The notes: a model not told the origin generated them from the sequence alone. Positions 39,662 through 50,438 are shown, counted from the first letter of the stretch. The stretch: 64,000 nt of DNA from Tritrichomonas musculus (GCA_039105265.1 JAPFFF010000002.1:8370001-8434000); one strand, 5' to 3'. Translations and numbers: made by a program.

Positions 39662-42187
39662 ATGGAGATCGAAACATTTATTAAACAAATGAAAGAGGTT
39701 TACTCAATTCTTATCGATTTTATCGAAGATACGAATGAAATTGAATCCACATTTAAAGAAATCATGAAAAAATTTGAAAAACGAGAAATCTTCAAAAACA
39801 AAGAAAATATTCCATTATTACTTCAAATAATATCCAAAATTGCCGACAATCATTACCGTTCACCAGCTTTTTTCGATAAACTTGAAATAATTATTCAATA
39901 CCTATTTGAAAACGAAACGATACCAATACCAATATCATCACTGACATCAGATGATTTTAAATACAACAAACGAATTTTCCTTTTTCTTTTACAAAAAAAG
40001 TTTATTGAATTAGATCAAGCATATATCAAAAGTTATTTACAACTACGACCAGACAAAGATACAACTTTTTCAAAAGACAGCATTGAGGAATTCCAATCAT
40101 TTTATTATTTATATTCAGGAATGAAAGAGTATATAAATGAAGAAGTACAAAAAGAAATTGAAGAAGAAATTGAAGAAATATTTTCAGTAGATTTTATAAC
40201 ATTTAAAGAAAAGTGCCAAAAAGGTGAAAATGATTCATATGTTTGTTCATTAATACGAGAAGATTTAGTTGAAGATTTTATTTCATATTTGAGCCGCTCA
40301 GGTATGTCACATTCATCAATAATCAAACCATCAATTTATGAGACAAATTCATATTTGATTTTTAAAGAACCGACATTAATTAATTATGCAGCATTTTTTG
40401 GATCAACTCAAATTGTTCGATATTTACAATTCTTCAAAGTTCCTTTGATAAGTTCGTTGTGGCTTTATTCAGTTCATTCTAATAATGGAGACTTGATTCA
40501 TTTTCTTGAAGAAAATCAAGTCTCGACTGATAATTTATTTGATGATATTCTGAATGAATCAATCAAATGTCACCATAACGATTTATCTAACTATTTCAAA
40601 GATAAATTTGATGAACAAATACTAACAAAAGATCGAGATAAATCTGATGAACAAACACTAACAAAAACGCAAAATAAATTTTATGATAATTTTGGATTTT
40701 GCATTGCTGAATCACTAAATTTCTATTTTTTCCCAAACGAAATAGGGCCATTAATTTGCAAATCATTAAATGCAAAAGGATTTAGATTGAGTCAGCTTTG
40801 CTTTTCTATAAAAATTATCACAATTCCTTCATCTGTTACTTCAATCGGTAAAGGAGCTTTTAGTTATTGCAAATCACTAAGAGAAATTACAATTCCTTCA
40901 TCTGTAACTTCAATTGGTAAAGGAGCTTTTAGTTATTGCAAATCATTAACCCAAATCACAATTCCTTCATCTGTAAGTGAATTTGGAATAAGTAATTTAG
41001 AAGAATATACAAATGAAACATGTCAAAATATTTATTATGAAGAAGAATATTTTTTAGAAGAATTACAAGATATTCTTTGTTTAGATGACTCCACAGTTTA
41101 TGTTGCTGATCTTATTACGTATAATGGAGTATGTGGTGTTGATAATGAGTTTCTCAGAGAGCTTTTTAAAGATTATAATATATCTCCAAACGAACATGCA
41201 ATTACAATAAAAACGAAAATAAGGCAAGATGGGACTCCATACAGTTTTGCATACATCAAATTCGATGACCGTGAACACGCAATCCAAGCAATTAATGAAC
41301 TAAATTACACCAAACTGGACGATTTACCATTTCGTTTGATTTTGATAGATGAAAAAGACAAAAAAAATCTTATCAATAACAGCATTGTAATAAAGAATCT
41401 TGATTTAGACATTGAGACATTACAACTTCATGATGCATTTGCAAATTTTGGCGAAATCATTTCTTGCAAAATTCCAACTGAACTTGATACGAAATCTTCA
41501 AGAAGAAAATATGTGTCACATGGATATGGATTTGTTTGTTTTCGTCATCAAGAAAATGCGAAGGAAGTGATTATTTCTCTCAAAAATGTATCAATAAATG
41601 GCAAACCAATTGAAATTGAGCCAATAATTGAAGCAATCTACCGTATAAATAACGATGGCATTTTTGAAGGATGTTCATCATTAACACAATTCACAATTCC
41701 TTCATCTGTAACTTCAATTGGAAAATCTGCTTTCAATGGTTGCTCATCATTAACTAAACTTATAATTCCACCATATGTAACTTCAATTAGTAATTATGCA
41801 TTCGAGAAATGTTCATCTTTAACTGAAATCACAATTCTTTCATCTGTGACTTCAATTGGATGCTCTGCATTCGATGGATGTTCATCATTGAGAGAAATCA
41901 CAATTCCTTCTTCTGTAACTTCAATTGGCAATTATGCTTTCGGAGAATGCTCATTATTAACTGAAATCACAATTCCTTCTTCTGTAACTACAATTGGAGA
42001 ATATGCATTCAGTATGTGTTCATCATTGACACAAATCACAATTCCTTCTTCTGTAACTTCAATTGGAAAAGGTGCATTCAGTGGATGTTTATCATTAGCA
42101 CAAATCACAATTCCATCACAAATAAATATACAACATCTTGGAATTGATTCAAGTGTTAAGATATTACATATCAATTTAACTGAATGA
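39662..42187 (+). CDS. DUF3447-LRR protein with two inserted PABP-like RRM domains
   Basis: An unbroken 841-residue frame with an unusual domain order. Residues 1-330: DUF3447/ankyrin-type module, aligned with the protein at 15982. Residues about 380-445: three BspA-type LRR units (ITIPSSVTSIGKGAFSYCKSL). Residues about 476-560: a first RRM (RNP2 VYVADL, RNP1 YSFAYIKF). Residues about 573-655: a second RRM (RNP2 IVIKNL, RNP1 HGYGFVCF). The linker and the second RRM (IDIETLxLHDAFANFGEIISCKI-like) match RRM1-RRM2 of poly(A)-binding proteins. Residues about 664-825: seven more LRR units in the same phase, then a short tail. RRM pairs of this type bind A-rich RNA; LRR and DUF3447 modules bind proteins. 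No signal peptide or membrane segment, so a cytosolic or nuclear role is likely (inference). The gene starts 213 bases beyond the Polinton. Stop is TGA. Confidence 0.85.
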   Translation: MEIETFIKQMKEVYSILIDFIEDTNEIESTFKEIMKKFEKREIFKNKENIPLLLQIISKIADNHYRSPAFFDKLEIIIQYLFENETIPIPISSLTSDDFKYNKRIFLFLLQKKFIELDQAYIKSYLQLRPDKDTTFSKDSIEEFQSFYYLYSGMKEYINEEVQKEIEEEIEEIFSVDFITFKEKCQKGENDSYVCSLIREDLVEDFISYLSRSGMSHSSIIKPSIYETNSYLIFKEPTLINYAAFFGSTQIVRYLQFFKVPLISSLWLYSVHSNNGDLIHFLEENQVSTDNLFDDILNESIKCHHNDLSNYFKDKFDEQILTKDRDKSDEQTLTKTQNKFYDNFGFCIAESLNFYFFPNEIGPLICKSLNAKGFRLSQLCFSIKIITIPSSVTSIGKGAFSYCKSLREITIPSSVTSIGKGAFSYCKSLTQITIPSSVSEFGISNLEEYTNETCQNIYYEEEYFLEELQDILCLDDSTVYVADLITYNGVCGVDNEFLRELFKDYNISPNEHAITIKTKIRQDGTPYSFAYIKFDDREHAIQAINELNYTKLDDLPFRLILIDEKDKKNLINNSIVIKNLDLDIETLQLHDAFANFGEIISCKIPTELDTKSSRRKYVSHGYGFVCFRHQENAKEVIISLKNVSINGKPIEIEPIIEAIYRINNDGIFEGCSSLTQFTIPSSVTSIGKSAFNGCSSLTKLIIPPYVTSISNYAFEKCSSLTEITILSSVTSIGCSAFDGCSSLREITIPSSVTSIGNYAFGECSLLTEITIPSSVTTIGEYAFSMCSSLTQITIPSSVTSIGKGAFSGCLSLAQITIPSQINIQHLGIDSSVKILHINLTE

Positions 42188-42579
42188 TTTGGTTGAATTC
42201 TATGTAATGATATAAATTTCAGGTAACACCAAACAAATAACAGTCGAATGTTCTCTGCTTTTTTATAATTGTCAGATATACTAGTCTTTAATTTATTTAT
42301 TTGCATCAGCTGATTTTTTAATATTAAAATATAAGGAATCAATTGATTTCAACGTTGTGTGTCGATCCTATGAGTCATCTTGTTATTTCCCCAGCAAAAT
42401 ATCGATATTATCGGCTCTAACTGCAGGCAAAAGTGCATATCGATAAAAAAGTTGATAAATATTTTTAAATATATACTTAAATGACATTTCTTAGTCATTG
42501 CATTAATAATCAATCAAACTAGACGTCATTTAAAATTATAAGTTATTTATATATTGTCATTTTTCAACATATCCGTTTT

Positions 42580-42614
<35 letters not shown>

Positions 42615-42760
42615 TACCGAGGCACTTTTTAATCGACACATAAAAATACCAAACAAAAGAACGTCGATTTTCTCGAATACTTATTTTTTCTGGATTGATT
42701 TTAATAAAGACTAAAACAAATTAAATATTTTTTTTTTCTTTGTTTTTCAACTAGGTTCTA
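42188..42760. other. Intergenic with T-run and GT microsatellite
   Basis: No gene seen. A T-run of about 27 bases followed by (TG)n lies at about 42577-42614. The rest is unremarkable AT-rich sequence. Confidence 0.5.
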
Positions 42761-43010
42761 CTGTCCACTCTCAATTATGGAGAGTCCATTCCAAAATTGA
42801 AAGAGGACAGGGATAGTTTCATAACTTTTTCAATGAAAAATCATTTTGAACAGGAAAAAGAAACCAAAATACGAGCGAAAGGAAGAAATTCGCATAAGGA
42901 AGGCTTCCCTCCTCGTGAGGCTATAGCCCGATAGGGAGAGGCCAATACATTTGAAGGGTTGGAGCCCAGCAAATGTATTGGACCAATGGGGCGTATCCCC
43001 TCATTATGCG
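42761..43010. other. GC-richer segment with nested inverted repeats; candidate structured RNA or repeat fragment
   Basis: About 250 bases clearly richer in G+C than the surroundings. Inverted pairs seen: CTGTCC 42761-42766 with GGACAG 42805-42810, enclosing ACTCTC/GAGAGT; CGCATAA 42891-42897 with TTATGCG 43004-43010 as an outer stem. The outer stem encloses TCCCT/AGGGA with CCTC/GAGG (42906-42937), a perfect 12-bp pair CCAATACATTTG 42942-42953 with 42970-42981, and GGGG/CCCC 42988-43000. Together they draw a three-armed junction. The minus strand also has an open frame of 113 codons across it (42841-43182), with a non-repetitive C-terminal half. Either an RNA structure or part of a dispersed element; no known RNA family was recognised. 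Confidence 0.45.
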
Positions 43011-43189
43011 CTGATTCTACAAATAGCATCGAAACCACAATTCCTGATTTATTAAATTTCAAAATATAATTTACTTTCCTCTCTAAAAAGTGGGTGGAAT
43101 TTTTAATACGTTTTTCTTTCAGCGGAGAGAATTCTGAAATGAACCAAAAGTTCACCACTAGCCATATAAATAGAATCAACATTGATTTG

Positions 43190-43590
43190 GCTAAATCAAG
43201 TAAAAAAAAAAAAAAAAATGCCTAGCTACGAAAGAGATTATTTCTTCAATGATCATGTGTTGATGATCAATTTCATCTGAAAGATTGATCGTTAAGCTCT
43301 CAATTAAGATATGGGAATTTGTACTCTGAGAGAATATGTAAGTATTCGTTGATATCCTCCAGTTTGTAAAAAGAGGTTGATTAACGCTTTTATTGCGTAA
43401 TATCAAGATTAATATCATCTGTCGTAAGCATTTGCAAAAAATCGTTAAAATATGCATTCTGTCCATATCGAGATTAAACGCCGTTATACTTGAATCAATA
43501 AAATGCAACTTTCATAATTTTTGGGGAAAGAATCAGCAACTATTCTTACTGTTTGGTACCTTTTCCAATCGACGATGAAAATGGAGAATA
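43190..43590 (-). pseudogene. Relic of the N-terminal region of an ankyrin/DUF3447-family gene
   Basis: On the minus strand, pieces in different frames read HFIDSSITAFNLDMD, then LQMLTTDDINLDI, then LEDINEYLHILSEYKFPYLN, then EIDHQHMIIEEIISFVARHF. This order resembles the segment that follows the F-x-FIVNGEE start of trichomonad ankyrin-type proteins such as the one beginning at 63865. Several stops and frame changes break it. Inference, moderate to low confidence. Confidence 0.45.
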
Positions 43591-43599
43591 GTTCGTTTT

Positions 43600-43967
43600 T
43601 TTCATAATCATGAATTCTTTATTCTTTTCTATCTTCTCTCTTTTTTTGTGAGCAATGTTATCGAGTTTGAATTATTTAAAATTAATTTTAATCTAGTCTT
43701 TATATGATTATTAACCATATTATAGCTTTAGATTTTTAAAAAGGAAATTTGCTGTCATTTTGATTGGTATTGGTCATTTTGGACTAAATAATGCGTTAAT
43801 ACTGGCCATTTTCATCTTGAAAAGATTTAAAAGTTAATGGAATTAGACATGTGATATGAAAAACAAACATATTTAAAAAAATCAAATCTTTATTTCAATA
43901 CCAAATTTTTCAAGCAATTTTTATAAAAAAAATTGTTAAGTATCTTCATCTGTCGATTAATCATAAA
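43600..43967. other. AT-rich intergenic, nothing recognised
   Basis: About 370 bases without coding signal or clear repeat, up to the stop of the small gene at 43968. Confidence 0.5.
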
Positions 43968-44219
43968 TTATACAGCTAGAGCAACAACTTTTACTTCGTC
44001 CCAATAATCATTCAGAAACCTAACATAATCTTCCTTTTTCCTGAAGCGATTGTTTGCTTTTATAGCCATCCTCAATCTTGGAATTCTTTCTTTGATCTGA
44101 TCAATGATTCTTTTCAGATGTGCCAATGATATGCAGTTACCATTCACTCTCACCAGTTCTCCCCAGCATTGGTACTCTCTGAGATTCTTGTCTTTTGCCA
44201 GTCCAGCTTGTTGACTCAT
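43968..44219 (-). CDS. Small unknown protein (83 aa)
   Basis: An 83-residue frame of balanced composition in a region where other frames are low-complexity: QCWGELVRVNGNCISLAHLKRIIDQIKERIPRLRMAIKANNRFRKKEDYVRFLNDYWDEVKVVALAV. In it, helices rich in Arg/Lys alternate with hydrophobics and three Trp/aromatic positions. GC content is higher than its surroundings. A TCATTTTTTA initiator-like element lies 11 bases upstream of the ATG, as with three other genes here. I do not recognise the family. Helix-rich and basic, it could bind nucleic acid or protein, but that is a guess. Confidence 0.6.
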   Translation of the reverse strand: MSQQAGLAKDKNLREYQCWGELVRVNGNCISLAHLKRIIDQIKERIPRLRMAIKANNRFRKKEDYVRFLNDYWDEVKVVALAV

Positions 44220-44229
44220 TTGATCTTAA

Positions 44230-44239
44230 TAAAAAATGA
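44230..44239 (-). promoter_or_regulatory. Initiator-like element (Inr)
   Basis: TCATTTTTTA on the minus strand, 11 bases before the ATG at 44219; matches TCA+1Y(T/A). Confidence 0.5.
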
Positions 44240-45130
44240 TGTGAATTTGTTTTATTGATAAAATTCAATTTATTAAAAACTATTATTTCAAAAAAACTGT
44301 AATTTTGAATATGCATAAAAAAAAACTTATCACCAAAAAATTGAGAGGCAAATCAATTCAAACATTTATAAAAATTTTTAAAATTTTATTTGAGGGTCTA
44401 CTTCGGCATTCAAAACATGATGGCGCAAAATGGAGTATATTCAATTTTGAATGGATATGATTTTCAATAAAAAAATTATATGATGCCAGCTTACAATTTT
44501 TATATTAATTTTCATTCATAAAAATGTATACAATGTATATTTTTGTAGACAAAAATGATTTTTTAGTTTTAGAATAGATTATTCTCTGAAAAAGTTTATG
44601 GTGGAAAAAAAATTAAAAATTTTAAAGTAGTTTCAAAAACGGTAATCCACTTACCAACGAGTTTTCATTGAAATGTTATCAAAAAGTTAAACTATTATAA
44701 GAGGTGGATTATCTTTTTTGCAAGCACTTTATTTTAGAAAATTTATTTTTTCTGATTCAGATTCTGAATATAAACCATTCAAAATAGTATTAATAATATA
44801 TATAAAGATTTTCTTTTCAAATTGATTAATAATAGTATTAATAATACAAGTCAAAAAAATTGGAAAAAGTCAAAAAAATTGCAAAAAATCAAAAAAAAAA
44901 AAGTAACTAAAGAAAGACAAGATATTTCAGAGATTAATAAAAAGATTATATTCTATAAATAATAATGATAAATAGTCATAAAAAATTTTAATAATTGAAT
45001 AATTGAATTTTTTTTCTCATTGAGCAATTTTCTCAAGTATTTACTTTGTTTATTTCTTTGATTTTTCTCTTGTTCTAAGCCTTTAATATTATATTTTCAT
45101 TTTGAAAACAAATATTATAATATATTATGT

Positions 45131-45162
<32 letters not shown>

Positions 45163-46156
45163 CTTTTTTGTTGATTAGTATTTAAAATAAAGGTCCATAC
45201 TTTCTGTTGTATTGGCATGGGACCTTTACAAATATGACACTTTTTTCCGCCAGTTGAAAAAAAATTATCCGCCAATTGCCAAAAAAAAGGACATGGCGGT
45301 TTCGTAATTTGCTTAAAAATCGTATTGTAATATCTATTTTCTTTATTTACACTTAATTCAAAATCTTTTTAAGAATCATTTTTAGTAAAAGTGAAGTGAA
45401 TTTTCTCCAGCTGTAAGGAATTAAACAAAAAAAGGCAACGTTACGATATGCACAAGAGGTAATATAATTTATATAAGAAATATCAAAATCATTGTTAAAA
45501 ATGGGATGATACTTATGAACATTGCAATAATTGAATACTCTTTTGAATGATCTTTATCAAAAATTCAATGTTTTTTTTAAAAATGTAACCATCTGAGACT
45601 ACACCCTTAATAATTAATAATTAATTCAATTTTTAAATTCAGCTGAATTCAAACTAGAGAAGATGATGAAGTACTTTTGAAAGATAGTGATGATCCTATT
45701 TACGCATTTCTCATGAAGAGTTTTGGGGAAATTACATAAAATTTTATTTAATTTTAAAATGATTTAAAATTGATTCAATAACAGACCAAATATCGATAGA
45801 AATAAAATCTGCCTACTTAGGCAGCCATTTATGTTTTTTTGAAAATATAAATTTCTTTGATTTTTAATTAAATTCATATAAGCAAAAATCATCATGTAGA
45901 ACTAATTTCATTAATAGTATTTAAGAAACTTATCAAGTCATGAAAAATGGCGGTTATAATTCTTTTTTTTTTTTATATCATATGAATGAATAGCATGTCA
46001 TATTAAATGTGTAATTTCATTGTATAAAGCAGAAATGTTTCAATTCAAATAATATTCAACTTTAAATAATGATTTTATATATATTAAGATTCAATGGTTG
46101 CAACAAAATGAAAATGATCAACATTACTGCTACTAAAAATTTTATAACTTCAATCA
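44240..46156. other. Gene-poor AT-rich region
   Basis: About 1.9 kb without a supported gene. Contains an A-run at about 45139-45162, a hairpin AAAGGTCCAT (45189-45198) with ATGGGACCTTT (45217-45227), and CCGCCA/TGGCGG words at about 45249, 45274 and 45294. Another TGGCGG lies near 45951. No complete element could be drawn from these. Confidence 0.5.
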
Positions 46157-46158
46157 TA

Positions 46159-46621
46159 AACTGAAACCAAAAACTCAGTAGCACTAAAACTTTTTCTCAA
46201 AAAGTTTCATTAATTTTTTAGGATTTGAACAAGTTTTCTATCAATTATTAAGCTCAAATCAGCAATTTTCCGAAGGAAATCGGCTTATCTATGGTTAATA
46301 CAATCTCATGACTACATTTTCCCCACCAAAACTCAAAGAACCTGATTTCATTCGAATTCTAATATTGTGATCAAAATTAAAAATTTGTAGAAATTTTCAA
46401 TTCCTTGGCCAAATACAATAGTTAGTCTATGCTGCTTATACCATTAACTCCTAGTTTATCTAATAATTAATAAAATAAATTTTTTTTATTGAATTTTAAC
46501 TTTTTGAAGCGACCAAAATCTCAGTAGCAATTATTTTCACTTTTTGAGATCTGAAAAAATTAATTTTATTGAAATATTTTTTTTTCAGAGCTATCGTGCA
46601 TCTGAGATTTTGGTTTCAGTT
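46159..46621. mobile_element. MITE-like element with TA target site (Tc1/mariner type)
   Basis: A 463-bp non-coding segment with about 25-28-bp terminal inverted repeats. Both ends read AACTGAAACCAAAA then CTCAG and GCAC with about three differences, and are flanked by TA (46157-46158 and 46622-46623). A third, internal copy of the end word (ACCAAAATCTCAGTAGCA) lies at about 46510-46527 in the same direction as the left end. TA duplication and terminal repeats of this length fit a non-autonomous mariner-type element (family knowledge). Confidence 0.65.
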
Positions 46622-46623
46622 TA

Positions 46624-48291
46624 TATGCAAATGTATATATATATATTTATTGAAAGTATTCATATGCTTGACATGATTTTTCTTTTAATAAAATATATTA
46701 TTTTAAATCTCTATTAACTAAAATTGTCATAAATAACAAAAATTAAACCCCTAACATTTTGGTTTTTGTGATAAAATGAATATTTATTTATGCATTTGTT
46801 TTCTATATATAATATTAATCAAAAGTTAATTTAACCATATTGCCAATAAATGCATTGTTAAAGAGATATTTAAAAGATTATTTAAAAAGTATTTTGTTTC
46901 CTTATATTTCCTATATTGTCATATTTATAATAGATATTAACACTGTTATAAAGAATACTTGCTTATTTATTTTTAATAAATTAGGAATTTAAAAAAGAAA
47001 ATAACTAAAAATTAGATATATGCATTAATTAACAATATATTATATTAATATAAAAGTATATATTATATAAAACTATATATATTTACTTATTATGATATAT
47101 TTATTAATATAAAAATATTTCAAATCTAAATAATCACTATATACAAAACAACTCGTTTTTCTAACCCGGTAGCTCAAATATTCTGAAGATCAATTCAAAA
47201 TAACTCATTTTTCTAACCAGAAATGCTCAAATATTCAATTGAATTTCTGAATATTATTTTAAAAATAAATAAAAAAATTTTTAGTTATCTATTATAACAT
47301 AACCAATTTTCAAAATAAAATTAAATTGAATCTCTATTATCTTGACATATTAATGAATTTATATTTATTTACTTTTTTATTAAATATTAAAAAAAGATAT
47401 TACATTAAATAAAACAAAATTTATTTTATTATTTTAGAAAAGATCAAAATTTATGATAATATTTGAAGAACTAAAATTATTTAAGTCACCAAAATAATTA
47501 AAATTCTTTTATTTATTGAATTCATATTTATTCCATTTATTTAGGAATAATAAATCAGAACATTAGATGTGTTCATTTATCAAGATACAAAAATTGAGTT
47601 TAATACAACCATGTTTAAAGATTATGTTATGTTCACCATGGTTAATAAGATTTTAAGTAAATAATTACAAATAAATTTCTAAGCATCGGTAAAATCTAGT
47701 AAATATATATATAAACAGTGAAATAAACCACTGAAAATATACTAGTATTAGAATATTTCATTATATCTTGCTAAAAATTTTATTAAAAATCATTTAAAAG
47801 ATTTAATAAATATATAGTATTAAATATATATATATTTACATTATATACTACGAATTAATGATTAATTTATTTACATTTGGAATATAAAATTTAATTCTTT
47901 CGATTATTTTTGATTTTAACTTTTGTAATTGGATTAAGTGTTAGATATATAAATTAATCAAGCAAATATTTTTAACAAGTTTTAATTATTTCAAAAGTTT
48001 TTAAAACTGATGATCATAAATTTTCGGTTTATCGAAAATTTAAACGAAAATGCATCTATCCTATAGTTATACAATGGATTTACTAATGTTTAACCAGAAA
48101 ACATTGCAACTCTATTTCTGACATATAATATTGCAAATATTAAGATTTTAGTTTCAAAATATCTGATTAAAATTATCCTATAAACATTAATATAATGTGA
48201 ATAACATAATATATATTTTAAATTAAGTAAATATAATATTTTGTTGAGATAAAAATATTTTGCCGGTATCGATGAAAAATTGTAAACGGTA
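46624..48291. other. Gene-poor AT-rich region with a short direct repeat
   Basis: No gene seen. Two imperfect copies of a roughly 40-base word (AACTCGTTTTTCTAACC … GCTCAAATATTC) lie at about 47150-47183 and 47204-47237. The rest is A/T words. Confidence 0.45.
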
Positions 48292-48777
48292 ATGTTAGGG
48301 TTTTTTTCAACATTTAAATTGATAGGATTTATTTTTGAAATAGTAAACGGTAAAAGTTATATTCAAATTAAATATCTTATGGAAGTTGAACCAAACTGGA
48401 GGAAAATATTTGTTGTAAGTAAATGCGGGACATTTGTATATGAATTAAACGAATCCGAGAAATTGATTTTCAAGTTTCAAAAAAGAAAGAAGAGAAAAGA
48501 TGTAACAACAAAATATAAACATTATTTATATAAGCATCCAAATATCGAGAAGGTCAATATGAAAGATTTGGAATCAGAAACATTAGAAATGCCATCGCCA
48601 ATTGTTAATTCAGCAATGAACTCAAATAACCAAGATAACTTCAAAAATAATCTAGAGAATGAAGTGATATTTAATTCTAATGAATTAAAATCTTTCGAAC
48701 TTGAGCATTGGTCTGATGAAAATTATCAATTTGATGAAGAGTCAGATAAGATCATTGATGATAATTTTTATTTATAA
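48292..48777 (+). CDS. Unknown protein with basic patch and acidic tail (161 aa)
   Basis: The N-terminal 30 residues are hydrophobic and may not be part of the gene; an alternative start is the Met before EVEPNWRKIFVV (residue 30). The core is EPNWRKIFVVSKCGTFVYELNE … KLIFKFQKRKKRKDVTTKYKHYLYKHPN, with a strong basic patch at about residues 62-75. The tail is Asn/Glu/Asp-rich and ends in DDNFYL. Codon use and composition look coding, unlike the flanks. I do not recognise the family. The basic-then-acidic layout is seen in many transcription-related proteins, but this is a weak inference. It may be a truncated copy of a longer gene, since the region before it is AT-only. Confidence 0.5.
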   Translation: MLGFFSTFKLIGFIFEIVNGKSYIQIKYLMEVEPNWRKIFVVSKCGTFVYELNESEKLIFKFQKRKKRKDVTTKYKHYLYKHPNIEKVNMKDLESETLEMPSPIVNSAMNSNNQDNFKNNLENEVIFNSNELKSFELEHWSDENYQFDEESDKIIDDNFYL

Positions 48778-49373
48778 TTTCATATTTTTTTTTTTTTTTT
48801 TTTTTTTGAAAAATCAAATGGTATATACAACCAATTGTAAGCTAATGACATAACATTTTAATATAACTCATTAAAGAATATTATATTATTTCATTAAAGA
48901 ACTTATAATAAACCAATATTTCAAAAATCTTGACTTGCTTTATATTTCTTAAAATTTTTTTTGAAATCATTGAAAGAATGGCAGATATAAACTCAAAAAT
49001 ATATATATATAAATCGAAAATCCTTTTTTATCATTCATCAAAAATAATCAAAACTTATAATTATTGCATTAATTAATTTTCATATAGTTATTAATAAATT
49101 TGATGTTATATGAAAATTTTATATTTATGTAATATTATTGATAAATAATATTATTTTCTGCTTTAAATATCTTTATATAATTTAATTTCAAAATTTTATT
49201 GATAACTGAAAGAAATAAATTTATTCTTTTTTTTTTTTAATTGAATAAAAAGGAAATCACCTTGATAAAATAGAATTTTTTGCAAATTATTTTAATTAAT
49301 TTTTCATATCGTCTTTACCAAAACATTTTTCAAGTGTATAAAAGATTTGAGCTTATAAAAATTTGAATAATTA
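48778..49373. other. AT-rich intergenic, no gene seen
   Basis: About 600 bases with a T-run at 48786-48807 and alternating TA words near 49000. No coding signal. Confidence 0.5.
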
Positions 49374-49705
49374 AGGGACCACTATCATATTTTTTTGTAA
49401 ACATTTCAATATTGAGAAAACTCATAGAAAAGAAAATTCAATAGTTGTTATCTCGGAAAAAGTTTAAAACTTTAAAATTTCACCATTCCGATCATTTTTG
49501 TAAAATTTTTACTCCTTTCAACTTTTAAATTTTTATAGAAAAAAGGGAATAGGCTTAAAAGAAGAATAGAAATAAATGATATATAATTTATATAATTTAT
49601 ATATACCAAAATATAGCAAAAATACTCAAGAAATAATTTTTTTTAAGTCAATTAATTTTGTGATAACTCATAGAATTTTTAACATAGAATTTGATAGTGG
49701 TCCCT
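49374..49705. mobile_element. Second MITE-like element with TA target site
   Basis: A 332-bp segment with terminal inverted repeats of about 18 bp: both ends read AGGGACCACTATCA, then one mismatch, then ATT. TA flanks both sides (49372-49373 and 49706-49707). The ends are unrelated to those of the element at 46159, so it is a different family. An open frame crossing its right end (49576-49776) is not considered a gene. Confidence 0.65.
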
Positions 49706-50013
49706 TAAAAAAATTGTTTGAATATCTTGACTTTTATTTCAAAATGATAAAATATCATATTTTACCATTTAAATAGAAGCTAGGTCATGATTGAATTGAT
49801 CATTTTCCAATATATTAAGATTACTAATTCAAAATATTTGAAGCCTAACTGAATCTTCTTTCATCTTCCTTTTCATTGAAAGAGTTATTCGATAAATGTA
49901 ACCACCAAATTTTACTCACTTTCATCTTCCTTTTTCATTTAAAAATTTGTAATTTGAAAATTTTATTCATCTGATTTCAAGGGTGAAAATTATCAAATTA
50001 CAAATCAAATCAA

Positions 50014-50319
50014 TTATATTTCAAGAAATGAAAGAGTTAAAAAAGTGCTCCTTTTTTTAACTTTGATGATTGCGAATTTTTCATCTAAAATTAATTCATC
50101 ATAATTTTTTTCTTTTGGTTTTTCTTCAAAACAAAAAGTAACTGCTGGTAAAATAAATTCACATAATTTGTCGATTTTCAATGGATTTTCGATATTTTTA
50201 CCTTTAATAAAAACATCATCAAGATTATAATTAGAAAAAGCTTCATTATCAAATAATCTCGTAACGATTTTATTTGAATAATCACAATCATTACAAATAA
50301 AAGTTGTTTCATTAATAAT
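50014..50319 (-). pseudogene. Coding fragment without a start codon, unknown family
   Basis: On the minus strand 101 codons are open between a TAA and a TAA with no usable ATG near the front: INETTFICNDCDYSNK, then a helical, charged stretch, then LCEFILPAVTFCFEEKP, ending FLTLSFLEI. Composition looks protein-like against the A/T background. The CNDC motif suggests a half zinc-finger. Probably the surviving last part of a dead gene; the family is not recognised. Confidence 0.4.
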
Positions 50320-50438
50320 TTAAAAATCATGAATTAGTAGAGAGTAACAGAATGTTCTGTCATATCAGAAATTTGCAATATTTATTTGTAACATTTTTAA
50401 TTTATTAGTATTTTATTAATATTTGTTTGAAATGTAAA

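Noticed and set aside
42841-43182. 113-codon minus-strand frame over the GC-rich island
   Set aside because: Low-complexity start and an inverted-repeat-rich second half; the structure explains the bases better than a protein. Kept only as a caveat.
44641-44715. Inverted pair TAATCCAC/GTGGATTA
   Set aside because: Eight bases with a 55-base spacer; too short to separate from chance in this window.
45230-45960. Possible element between CCGCCA near 45274 and TGGCGG near 45951
   Set aside because: The matching ends are only about 7-9 bases, flanks do not duplicate, and CCGCCA also occurs nearby without partner.
49576-49776. 66-codon frame
   Set aside because: It crosses the border of the MITE-like element and consists of Ile/Tyr/Asn-rich random sequence.
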